DNA of 64,000 nucleotides, from contig JBOFQB010000111.1 in assembly GCA_051660685.1 (NCBI GenBank), positions 1 through 64,000 on the forward strand, in the 5' to 3' direction. Positions 49,690-57,494 of the stretch are shown here, piece after piece (the stretch's first letter is position 1; the number at the start of each line of letters is the position of its first letter). Source of the stretch: JAVBSX01 sp051660685. Lineage in GTDB: Bacteria > Planctomycetota > Planctomycetia > Pirellulales > Thermoguttaceae. A model generated the notes under the pieces. That model searched no databases. It saw only the letters and a list, made by a program, of their open reading frames with translations, and was not told where the DNA came from. The translations under genes were made by a program, and so were the position numbers.

Positions 49690-50793
49690 TTATGGTTCCT
49701 GAAATCGGAATGTTGGATTGGGACGACCCGGCATGAGCGAATGAAGTGTCTGAATGTCAATCCCCATTTGAGCGGAATCGACCGTTTCAAGCGTTTTGCG
49801 AACAAGTAACTCAAGGTCGTCCGGGGACATCTGAACCCGGGCGTTGATCGTCAAGGTCGAATCATTACCTGTCTCGACTAATTCACGGACAGAAACAGAA
49901 CCGGATAGTTGTGTCAGATTGCCGATATAGGATCGACCATTCAGGGAAATAATCGCTTTGAGATGTCCAATTTCGGCATTTCGGGCAATCAATTCCTTGT
50001 GCAATGTCGCAAGAAGATGTTGCAGATAATGACCCGGGTCAACCATTCCCCCTGTTTTGTCTGTCAGAAAAATTGCCGCATTTAACCAACCCAAAACGGC
50101 TTCTCCTTTTGCATAACGGTCGTAATCGACCGGGACAATGTGTGAACCAACGTTTACCCCCGTCTTCATCTGCGTCTGAATCCCGTCAATCCAAGATTCA
50201 ACCCCGATTCCTTGCGTCGCCGAAATGACCACAATCGGTTTTCCCGGAATCTCACGTTGTAAAAGTTCAAGAACCTGCTGTTTACGTTCCTCAGAAAGAG
50301 TGTCGATTTTATTCACAACAAGCAGGTCGGACTCCTTCATCTGCAACTGCATGATATACAAAGCGTCCTGATCGATCTGACTTGTTTTTTGCCCGAACAC
50401 TTCGTCAAGCCGATTGGGGTCAACCAAAACGGAAAGAGGGGCAAGATTGATTTCTGGGCAAAACTTTTTAAGCGGCTGCATGATCGTTGCAGCAAGATCA
50501 GTACAACTTCCAACCGGTTCGGCAATAATCGTTGTTGCTCCTTGAAGAATCAAATGGTCAATCGCCGATTTGAATCCGTTAAAATGACAGCAGAAACAAC
50601 TTCCTGCGACTTCCTGAATTCCCGCTCCTGTTCGGGTCAACAACGCCGAATCGACCAAATCTGGGGCCTGATCGTTTGTAATCAAACCGACCGATTCCCC
50701 CTGTTCCGCCAAAATGCGAGCAACCGTCCACAAAAGCGTTGTCTTTCCCGAACCCAAAAATCCGCCAACCAAAATCAATTTTGTCTTCATCAT
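49690..50793 (-). CDS. COG0523 (CobW/HypB/UreG-like) metallochaperone GTPase
   Basis: SIMIBI GTPase (367 aa). Walker A GGFLGSGKTT is at 10-19, the metal-binding CxCC is at C66-C69 (SCFCCHF), the guanine motif is NKID in VVNKIDTL, and a Walker B-like IIAEPVGSCTD is present. The C-terminal CobW-type domain is altered: GWLNAAIFL and a long beta region replace the His-rich tail of zinc chaperones. It probably delivers or handles a metal or corrinoid cofactor; its target is not obvious from neighbours. ATG ATG at 50793/50790 fits the family start; the open frame continues 27 codons upstream without a signal. The larC metal protein is 23 kb away. Confidence 0.88.
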   Translation of the reverse strand: MMKTKLILVGGFLGSGKTTLLWTVARILAEQGESVGLITNDQAPDLVDSALLTRTGAGIQEVAGSCFCCHFNGFKSAIDHLILQGATTIIAEPVGSCTDLAATIMQPLKKFCPEINLAPLSVLVDPNRLDEVFGQKTSQIDQDALYIMQLQMKESDLLVVNKIDTLSEERKQQVLELLQREIPGKPIVVISATQGIGVESWIDGIQTQMKTGVNVGSHIVPVDYDRYAKGEAVLGWLNAAIFLTDKTGGMVDPGHYLQHLLATLHKELIARNAEIGHLKAIISLNGRSYIGNLTQLSGSVSVRELVETGNDSTLTINARVQMSPDDLELLVRKTLETVDSAQMGIDIQTLHSLMPGRPNPTFRFQEP

Positions 50794-50905
50794 CAAATCT
50801 TGTCTCTTATTAAAATGGTTTAAGTCCCAAGTATACCCTGAATACAACCGAAAAATCAGGGAGAAAGTATACAATACCTGTTTTTCAAAAACGAACCTTT
50901 ACCCC

Positions 50906-51754
50906 CTATTTTCCCTTCATGTCCCTCATTTCTTCTCTTTCTTCCAAACGACGCAACAGAAAATTGTAAAGTCCTCCCCCAAGAATACCGCCGATGATTG
51001 GGGAGAGAATGTAAACGGCCAAAAAACCTCCTCTTGGACCGGGGATTGCGATTTTTCCCCAACCGGCAAAAAAGGCAAAAAGTCGGGGACCAAAATCGCG
51101 GGCCGGATTGAACCCGGCTTGTGTTAACGGGGCAATCACCATGATACAAACAGCAACGGTCAGACCAATCATGAGGGGGATGAACATCGAACCAGGCGCA
51201 CTTTTGTTCCGCGAATCGGTCAATGCAAAAATGAAAAAGACCAAAAAAGCCGTTCCAACACCTTCTGCTAACATTGCTGTTGTGAGCGGAAAAACATCCG
51301 GTTCCCAATTTAACGACTCTGCAATCCCCGGATTCGGAAAATACTCGACATATATCATTCCCGAAAGTTCACTCCCCGCTTCTCCCCGGATAATGTTGTT
51401 CGTCTTCTCAAAATGACCGATTGGCCCGGAATAAATGACAAACAACAAAGCAGCTGCACAAAAAGCTCCAATCAGTTGCGAAAAAATATACGGAATCACC
51501 TTACTTTTAGGAAAACCGCTGCAAACAGCAAATGCACATGTGACAGCGGGGTTCAGGTGTGCCCCGGAAATTGCCCCAGTTGTGTATATCGCCAATGATA
51601 TGCAAATCGCCCAAACAATCGCAACCTGCCAAAGTCCCGAAACCGTCCCGGTCAATACGGCTGCATGAACAACTCCGATTCCAAAGAAAACCAGAATAAA
51701 CGTCCCGACCAACTCGGCGAGACACTGTTTTAACACAGATACTTGGTTCTTCAT
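50906..51754 (-). CDS. Aquaglyceroporin / glycerol facilitator (MIP family)
   Basis: Six-helix channel of 282 aa. The two half-helix motifs are GAHLNPAV near 62-69 and GFNPARDFGPR near 220-230. The Asp after the second NPAR is the glycerol-facilitator signature, so glycerol or other small neutral solutes are likely cargo. Extended periplasmic loop between TM3 and TM5 (IIRGEAGSELSG...) as in GlpF. ATG 51754 (MKNQVSVLKQCLAELVGTF) matches family starts; an open 46-codon extension upstream reads as non-coding. glpK is not adjacent. The divergent YdjC-like gene starts 241 bases away. Confidence 0.9.
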   Translation of the reverse strand: MKNQVSVLKQCLAELVGTFILVFFGIGVVHAAVLTGTVSGLWQVAIVWAICISLAIYTTGAISGAHLNPAVTCAFAVCSGFPKSKVIPYIFSQLIGAFCAAALLFVIYSGPIGHFEKTNNIIRGEAGSELSGMIYVEYFPNPGIAESLNWEPDVFPLTTAMLAEGVGTAFLVFFIFALTDSRNKSAPGSMFIPLMIGLTVAVCIMVIAPLTQAGFNPARDFGPRLFAFFAGWGKIAIPGPRGGFLAVYILSPIIGGILGGGLYNFLLRRLEEREEMRDMKGK

Positions 51755-51995
51755 TGCGCTTGAGAACGAGAAAAGGGTTGAAAGAACAATCATTACTGAA
51801 GTTTCTATTGTATTATACAATTGCAAGTAATTGAAGTGGTGATGTATAAATTGAATGATTCCCGAAATGATACGGGGCATTACAAAATGCAAAAATGAAA
51901 AAGGAAATCAGGACGGTCGGTTGCTCTCTGATAAAAAATTGAGTATGATACGCAGGTCGGTTTCCTCATCACCCCCTTTTCTCCCGGAGTTTTTC

Positions 51996-52964
51996 ATGCA
52001 ATCCCGCCCCAATCACCAATCCGTCCCACTTCTCGGGACTCTGTTGCTCCTCCTCCTCTCCTGTTCACTCCTTCATGCTCAAGAAAAGAAAAGTCTCGTT
52101 GAACGTCTCGGTTATCCCAAAGATGCCCGACTGCTCATTATCAACGCCGACGATTTCGGTATGTGTCATTCCGCCAATATGGGAACTTTCAAAGGTTTTG
52201 AAAGCGGCGGTCTGACTTCTGCAACCCTTATGACAGTCTGTCCCTGGTTTCCAGAAGCGGCACTTTGGATCGAAAAAAATCCTCAATACGGAGTTGGCGT
52301 TCACACAGTCTTGACCAGTGAATGGAAATTGTACAAATGGGGACCCATTCTCGGAGAAGGTGTGCCAAGTCTGCGAACCAAAATGGGCTATTTCCCCGCA
52401 GATTTGCCCGAATTGTATGCACAAGGTAAAGCAGCAGATGTCGAGAAAGAATTGCGGACCCAGATTCGTCGGGCTTATCAAGCCAAAATCGATGTCACAC
52501 ACATTGACGCTCATATGGGAGGGGCCCAGATGCACCCTGAATTTCTCAAAGTTTACGCCAAATTGGCAAAAGAATATGATCTTCCCTGTCGTATGCCGTC
52601 TCGTGAAACATTGGACAAAGATTTCGGCGCGGGCGCAATGCGAGACATCTTTGACGAATTGGGGGTTGTTTGTTGTGACGAACTGTATCGTGATTCGGCT
52701 CCAAGTACGGCAGAAACAGAAGCATTTTGGAAAAAACGTTTGTCCAATCTGCGAGCAGGTTGGGTCTCGGAAATTTATATTCATGCGGCAGATGACAGCC
52801 CGGAAATGAAAGTTTTTACGGGTTCGCAAGGAACGCGATATGCGGAAACGGAATTTTTCAGCGACCCCAAAACAATTCAATGGATCAAGGATCAGGGGAT
52901 TATCACAATCAGTTACAAACCTCTTCGTGATCTTCAACGGGCTGAAAATGCCGGTCGAAAGTAA
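51996..52964 (+). CDS. Secreted YdjC/ChbG-family carbohydrate deacetylase
   Basis: Exported TIM-barrel-like deacetylase (322 aa) with signal peptide MQSRPNHQS...SLLHAQ. Metal and catalytic residues fit the family: LIINADDFGMCHSAN (DD near 49-50), VGVHTVLTSEW, and THIDAHMGGAQMHPEF (H/D/H near 168-178). Members remove N-acetyl groups from chitooligosaccharide- or hopanoid-linked sugars. Planctomycete members are often exported, and their substrates are unknown. ATG 51996 follows GGAG by seven bases. The end is followed by a heptamer tract and then pyrB. Confidence 0.88.
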   Translation: MQSRPNHQSVPLLGTLLLLLLSCSLLHAQEKKSLVERLGYPKDARLLIINADDFGMCHSANMGTFKGFESGGLTSATLMTVCPWFPEAALWIEKNPQYGVGVHTVLTSEWKLYKWGPILGEGVPSLRTKMGYFPADLPELYAQGKAADVEKELRTQIRRAYQAKIDVTHIDAHMGGAQMHPEFLKVYAKLAKEYDLPCRMPSRETLDKDFGAGAMRDIFDELGVVCCDELYRDSAPSTAETEAFWKKRLSNLRAGWVSEIYIHAADDSPEMKVFTGSQGTRYAETEFFSDPKTIQWIKDQGIITISYKPLRDLQRAENAGRK

Positions 52965-52970
52965 TCATTA

Positions 52971-53020
52971 TTCCGCAACCCCTATTCTCCTCTCCCTATT
53001 CCGCAACCCCTCATCCCCTC
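52971..53020. repeat. Heptamer tract before pyrB
   Basis: Units CCGCAACCCC, CCTATTC, TCCCTATT and CCGCAACCCC lie in the 76-base space between the deacetylase stop and the pyrB start. Confidence 0.55.
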
Positions 53021-53040
53021 TCAATAAAGGAACAAGTTTC

Positions 53041-54057
53041 GTGTCGCTCAAAGAAAAATGGGGGGATGTTCCTCCCGGTTGGAAACATCAACACCTTCTT
53101 GGAATTGAAGGTCTTTCGTCGGACGAAATCACTCTTTTACTCGATCAGGCTGACCGTTTCAGTGAGGTTCTGGTCCAAGGGGATCGAAAAATCCCGCTTC
53201 TTGCGGGAAAAACTTGCGTCAACCTGTTCTTCGAGAATTCGACACGAACACGAACCAGTTTCGGTCTTGCAGCTCGACGTTTGGGCGCAGATGTCATTGA
53301 CTTTACAGCGTCAACAAGCAGTCTCTCGAAAGGTGAAACAATCATCGATACGGCCAAGAATATCGAAGCAATGGGGGTCGATTGCGTCGTTGTCCGTCAC
53401 TCCTGTCCGGGAACTCCCAAACTGATCGCCGAAAATCTGCGTTGCTCGGTTCTTAACGCCGGAGATGGTCCTCATGAACATCCAACCCAAGCATTGCTCG
53501 ACATGCTGACAATTCGTAAGCGGTTTGGTTCGCTGAAAGGATTGACCGTTGCTCTTGTTGGGGATATTGCTCACAGTCGGACTGCCCGATCCAACATCTG
53601 GGGTTTGCAAACATTGGGCGCACATGTCATTCTGTGTGGTCCCTCGACGTTGGTTTCTCAGGATTGGGAGAAATTTGGAGTCGAAACAGCATCGAGTCTG
53701 GACAGTATTCTGGATCGGGTTGACGTTTTTAACCTGCTGAGAATTCAGTTTGAACGTCAAGTGATTCGTCCCTTTCCCTCTTTTCGTGAATATGCACACT
53801 TGTATGGAATGAACGGGGATCGACTTGCCAAAACGAAGCAGGATGTCTTGATTCTTGCGCCGGGACCGATCAATCGGGGGTTGGAAGTGACGCCGGATGT
53901 TGCGGACGGACCACAATCGGCGATTCTCAATCAGGTTTCAAATGGTGTCGCAGTCCGAATGTCGGCTCTTTGGTTGTGCCTTAATGCACCATCATCTGCC
54001 GTTGTCGGGGATAATCCAAAAGTGTATGACCGTAAGAACTCATTGCAAGGGGAATGA
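53041..54057 (+). CDS. pyrB: Aspartate carbamoyltransferase catalytic subunit
   Basis: Cytoplasmic enzyme (338 aa) condensing carbamoyl phosphate with aspartate in pyrimidine synthesis. Carbamoyl-phosphate site STRTRTSF near 74-81, SLSKGETIIDT, HPTQALLD near 155, GDIAHSRTARSN and PGPINRG are all present. GTG 53041 (VSLKEKWGD...) is used because AAAGGAAC lies nine to ten bases upstream; the open frame further upstream reads through the heptamer tract and the deacetylase end. No pyrI or dihydroorotase is adjacent. The last 77 bases overlap the convergent membrane-protein gene. Confidence 0.93.
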   Translation: MSLKEKWGDVPPGWKHQHLLGIEGLSSDEITLLLDQADRFSEVLVQGDRKIPLLAGKTCVNLFFENSTRTRTSFGLAARRLGADVIDFTASTSSLSKGETIIDTAKNIEAMGVDCVVVRHSCPGTPKLIAENLRCSVLNAGDGPHEHPTQALLDMLTIRKRFGSLKGLTVALVGDIAHSRTARSNIWGLQTLGAHVILCGPSTLVSQDWEKFGVETASSLDSILDRVDVFNLLRIQFERQVIRPFPSFREYAHLYGMNGDRLAKTKQDVLILAPGPINRGLEVTPDVADGPQSAILNQVSNGVAVRMSALWLCLNAPSSAVVGDNPKVYDRKNSLQGE

Positions 54058-54769
54058 GGATTGCAGAGGGGACGAAGCAGAAGGGGACGAACAGAGGAAG
54101 GGGATAGGAGGTTGAACTTGCAAGTCCTCCTGTTAGAAATGTTTCAATGAGCGGAAAAGCGAGCAATCCGAGATTGAGAAAAATTCCCAGAACCAGACCC
54201 CCGGGATGTTGGAACATTTGAATCAGGACAAAAACCGCGAAAAAAAGCAGGACGATTGTCAGATTCAACATTGCGATTGGGATGTTGTTTTGGTACAACC
54301 AGAATCCGAAAAAACCTCCTGCTCCAATTGCGAGTGTTTGCAGGATTGCATAGATTTTCGGCAAACGGTACATCGCCTCTTTCAGTTCACGCTGAACATA
54401 TTTTTGGGCATTTTCACCATGTAAGCCGACCAACCAAGTTTTCAATCGAGCCGTTTGCAGTTCGCAATTCGGGGTTTTCGAGATGTCAATTCCCCAACGA
54501 CCGCGACCTGGGATTTTCAGACGGAGAGAATGGGAACGGACTTCGAGCCAATTTCGGGCGACAGAAGGAGAAAGTTGGTAATACTCATTTGCATTTGGCT
54601 GATCGTCTTGAAAAGGTCCCTCAATACGGATCCAATCGGGTTCAACCTTTATGGTGTATTCTCGAGACCAACCGATAAAGCGAAGATGTTCACCTTTGAA
54701 AATAATCGGCAAAACAGGTTCTCCTCGATCCTGAATGATTTCATAAGCAACATCAATAATTTCTTCCAT
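53981..54769 (-). CDS. Hypothetical membrane protein with N-terminal soluble domain
   Basis: Protein of 262 aa, not recognised. Residues 1-145 are soluble (VLPIIFKGEHLRFIGWSREYTIKVEPDWIRIEG is beta-rich). Four hydrophobic segments lie at about 140-245 (YAILQTLAIGAGGFFGFWLYQ, IAMLNLTIVLLFFAVFVLIQMF, LVLGIFLNLGLLAFPLI, FVPFCFVPSAILIPLAM). A short hydrophilic tail follows. ATG 54769 is chosen over GTG 54793. It overlaps the 3' end of pyrB tail-to-tail by 77 bases. The function is unknown; a membrane-anchored sensing or binding role is only a guess. Confidence 0.7.
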   Translation of the reverse strand: MEEIIDVAYEIIQDRGEPVLPIIFKGEHLRFIGWSREYTIKVEPDWIRIEGPFQDDQPNANEYYQLSPSVARNWLEVRSHSLRLKIPGRGRWGIDISKTPNCELQTARLKTWLVGLHGENAQKYVQRELKEAMYRLPKIYAILQTLAIGAGGFFGFWLYQNNIPIAMLNLTIVLLFFAVFVLIQMFQHPGGLVLGIFLNLGLLAFPLIETFLTGGLASSTSYPLPLFVPFCFVPSAILIPLAMSSYGHTLLDYPRQRQMMVH

Positions 54770-54835
54770 AAAGGTGAGTGATTCAAAGTTCACTAAAAAG
54801 AGGGAAAGGGAAAAAAACGAATTTTGTCCGTCGTC

Positions 54836-57307
54836 TTAATTTTCAAGGTACAGATTTTCAAACTCCCAACGATTAACGTTTTGATACAGGTTGAGGAGTT
54901 CATTGCGAGGTAAAGGGTTCGGGTCGGGAGACGGTTCGCCGCGATCAAGGACATTGCGAATCACTTTACGAATGATCGTGCAATCCCTCCATTCCCAAAG
55001 GGGCAAAACAGCTGTTTCTTCATAACAGAGTCGGTGTATCGCATACATGCGTTGCGCAACTTCGGGCCAAGTCGTTGCCCGATTCAGTTTCTCAATCGCA
55101 AAACTCATGTACGATGTCGCTTTGCCCGAAAAACCGTCCCCCGAAAGAATCTGCGGAACATCAATAAGCGGTTCCCCCAGACTGCAAGAGACATACCAAA
55201 AATCAACCTCGTTTCCCCGACCAATCTCTTCTTTTTCCGTCATGCTTTGCAACCGAACAGGAATTCCAAGTCGCTCCCAATTCCGTTGAATCGCAAGACA
55301 AGCAGTCAATGCAGCCGAATTATCAGGATAAGCAATCACCAATTCCGGCATATCCTGCGAAATCGTTTTGAAACCAATTCGAGCAGGTGTATCCCGTTCA
55401 AGCAAAAGACCTTGATCGCGCAATTGGGCTAAGGTGAGCAAAACAAGGGCGACTGCCAATTTCGGATCATAAGCGCGAGGAACAATCGCTGTATCATAAC
55501 CATAACCAAGCGGGTCGGTCTCTGAAAAACCCCGAGGAGCAGGTCCGCTGCTCAGTTGGACATCCCCCGGTTTCCCCCCAAACTGGTTCATCATGCGTTG
55601 TCGGTCCAATCCGTAAAGTAAGGCCCGACGAAACGTCCGGTTTGCAGTCAACGGTTTATTCCGGTTGGGAATTAACATCTGAACACTTGGAACGGCATAC
55701 GAAGCGACAAAATAGCGATTCACATTGACGTAATCTGACGGTATTTCCCAAGGAGCAATTCGGTCCAGAATCACGATTTTGCCCTGTTCTAAAAGCGTTA
55801 AACCTTCCCGGGTCGAAGAAATGGTCTGCTCAATAATCAGTTGAGGTCCTCCCTGTTCCTTTTGAGAAAATAACGATTGCTCATTCCGTCGAAAACAGAT
55901 TTGTTCCGCAAAAGAAGTCGTTGTACTCGCAATAAAAGGTGATAATCGGGATACACCGTCTTTTACTTCAGGTGCAAGAACGGGAATTCTCAAATGACTT
56001 TCGGGCAAAAGTTGATCGGCTTTGAAGTGGAAGAGCAACTGATCGAAACCGTCCATTTCAAGTGATGTCAAAAACGGCAATCGGTCGTTCAAAATTGTTT
56101 GGGCAATACGGACCAACTCCAACGGTTTTTGAGCCGGTCCAAAAAGATTTTCGCCAAATTGAAATCGCAAGGTCATTCCTTCCTTTTGCGAGGACATGTC
56201 TTTCTGGAGAGTACCATAAGAGGACGCATACATTCCTCCTTCTGCTGCAAATCCAATTTCCTCGAACAAGGGTCGGCTCAACAAGCGTTCACCTCGTAAA
56301 AGTCCGGGAAGAACATTACGAGCGACAAAGAGCAGCTGCATTTCGTTGCGCCGGGCTGCTTCAAGTTGTGCATTTGGTTGGAGTAATTGGGGGACAATGG
56401 GGTTGGTCACGCCAATACTGACATAGGGACAGAGTTTGTAGATTTTGGCGATTTGCTCTTTCAACTCGGGCAAATCGGGATAAATTTCCTGACCCAAAAG
56501 ACATTTTTGAGCTGCAAGAGCGAAATCGTTCTTTGAAAGGGCCTGTTCTGACTCCGTAATGATTTTGCGAACCTGTTCGATGTAGCGATCAGCCCATTTA
56601 ACAGCAACAGGATGTTGCGGAAAATGTTGATCGAGCAATTGAATGAATTTGCGAGCCGTATAATAATCTTTCGATGTCGTAAACGTCCGAATCCGTTCGT
56701 CAAGAACCCGACCCATATTTTCCGAAAGACCGGGATAATCCTTCTGTTCCGCATATAAGGTTTCCAAACGACTTTGGGCAGTGATCCAATCTTTGCACTG
56801 AATATAAAAAAGAGCTTCACCTGAAAGAAATTGTTTGAAAAGGTCGAGCATCCCTTCTGGACGGAATTCGGCGTCGAAAAGAAAAACATAATACTCGTAC
56901 AAATCCTCAAACGACCGTTTCATTTCCTCAACCAGTTCCTCTTTTTCGGCAGAAGAGGAACGAAGTTGTTCAATCACTTTTTTTTGGCGGTCCTGCAATT
57001 CCTGAAGTACAATTTCTTCGAAAAGGGTGATTCGTTCGACTGCCGACCAGAAAATAGCGTATTCATCAGCCGGGTAAACAGTAAACCGGACGATCAGTTC
57101 TCCACTTTTAGGGAGCGGGTTAGGACGTTTACGATCTGGAAACGAAACCGGAAAAATGTCAAACGTCCCTCCTCCATGTGCCGCTTTAACCGTAATTTTG
57201 TTAAAAGGAAGCGTTTTGAAAATCGGCGGGAGTTCCTGAGTCCAAAGTGGGGACACACAACAAGTCAGGAACAGAGAAAAAAATAAAATTCGGAAATACG
57301 GCTTCAT
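54836..57307 (-). CDS. Extracytoplasmic peptide-binding-like (SBP family 5) protein with N-terminal helical extension
   Basis: Exported protein of 823 aa, signal peptide MKPYFRILFF...SPLWTQ. Residues about 95-290 are helical and TPR-like (IYPDLPELKEQIAKIYKL). The C-terminal ~500 residues resemble family 5 ABC-transporter binding proteins: FGPAQKPLELVRIAQTILND, the RRALLYGLDRQRMMNQFGG motif near 580, and CLAIQRNWERLGIPVRLQSM. ABC permease and ATPase genes are absent on both sides, so it may be an orphan receptor or have another role. The length exceeds the usual 500-550 aa. ATG 57307 begins the signal peptide; GTG 57328 is an alternative. Confidence 0.8.
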   Translation of the reverse strand: MKPYFRILFFSLFLTCCVSPLWTQELPPIFKTLPFNKITVKAAHGGGTFDIFPVSFPDRKRPNPLPKSGELIVRFTVYPADEYAIFWSAVERITLFEEIVLQELQDRQKKVIEQLRSSSAEKEELVEEMKRSFEDLYEYYVFLFDAEFRPEGMLDLFKQFLSGEALFYIQCKDWITAQSRLETLYAEQKDYPGLSENMGRVLDERIRTFTTSKDYYTARKFIQLLDQHFPQHPVAVKWADRYIEQVRKIITESEQALSKNDFALAAQKCLLGQEIYPDLPELKEQIAKIYKLCPYVSIGVTNPIVPQLLQPNAQLEAARRNEMQLLFVARNVLPGLLRGERLLSRPLFEEIGFAAEGGMYASSYGTLQKDMSSQKEGMTLRFQFGENLFGPAQKPLELVRIAQTILNDRLPFLTSLEMDGFDQLLFHFKADQLLPESHLRIPVLAPEVKDGVSRLSPFIASTTTSFAEQICFRRNEQSLFSQKEQGGPQLIIEQTISSTREGLTLLEQGKIVILDRIAPWEIPSDYVNVNRYFVASYAVPSVQMLIPNRNKPLTANRTFRRALLYGLDRQRMMNQFGGKPGDVQLSSGPAPRGFSETDPLGYGYDTAIVPRAYDPKLAVALVLLTLAQLRDQGLLLERDTPARIGFKTISQDMPELVIAYPDNSAALTACLAIQRNWERLGIPVRLQSMTEKEEIGRGNEVDFWYVSCSLGEPLIDVPQILSGDGFSGKATSYMSFAIEKLNRATTWPEVAQRMYAIHRLCYEETAVLPLWEWRDCTIIRKVIRNVLDRGEPSPDPNPLPRNELLNLYQNVNRWEFENLYLEN

Positions 57308-57447
57308 CTTTTCAGAGAGAGTAAACACTTACTGATTTTTTGAAAAAAGGGCGAGTGTAGTATGGAATTAGGCTTCTTGCGTCGGTTTGAGTATTGTAAT
57401 TGCGGCGCAGTGTCCGAACTGTCGTTTAGACGCAGAACAACAATTCT

Positions 57448-57486
57448 TTCCCCTATTCCCTATCCCCCAGTCCCTATTCCCTATAT
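57448..57486. repeat. Heptamer tract (CCCTATY)
   Basis: CCCCTATTCCCTATC, CCCCAGTCCCTATTC and CCTATA directly follow the stop of the toroid-fold gene at 57495. A clear example of the seven-base period. Confidence 0.7.
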
Positions 57487-57494
57487 TTTATCAT

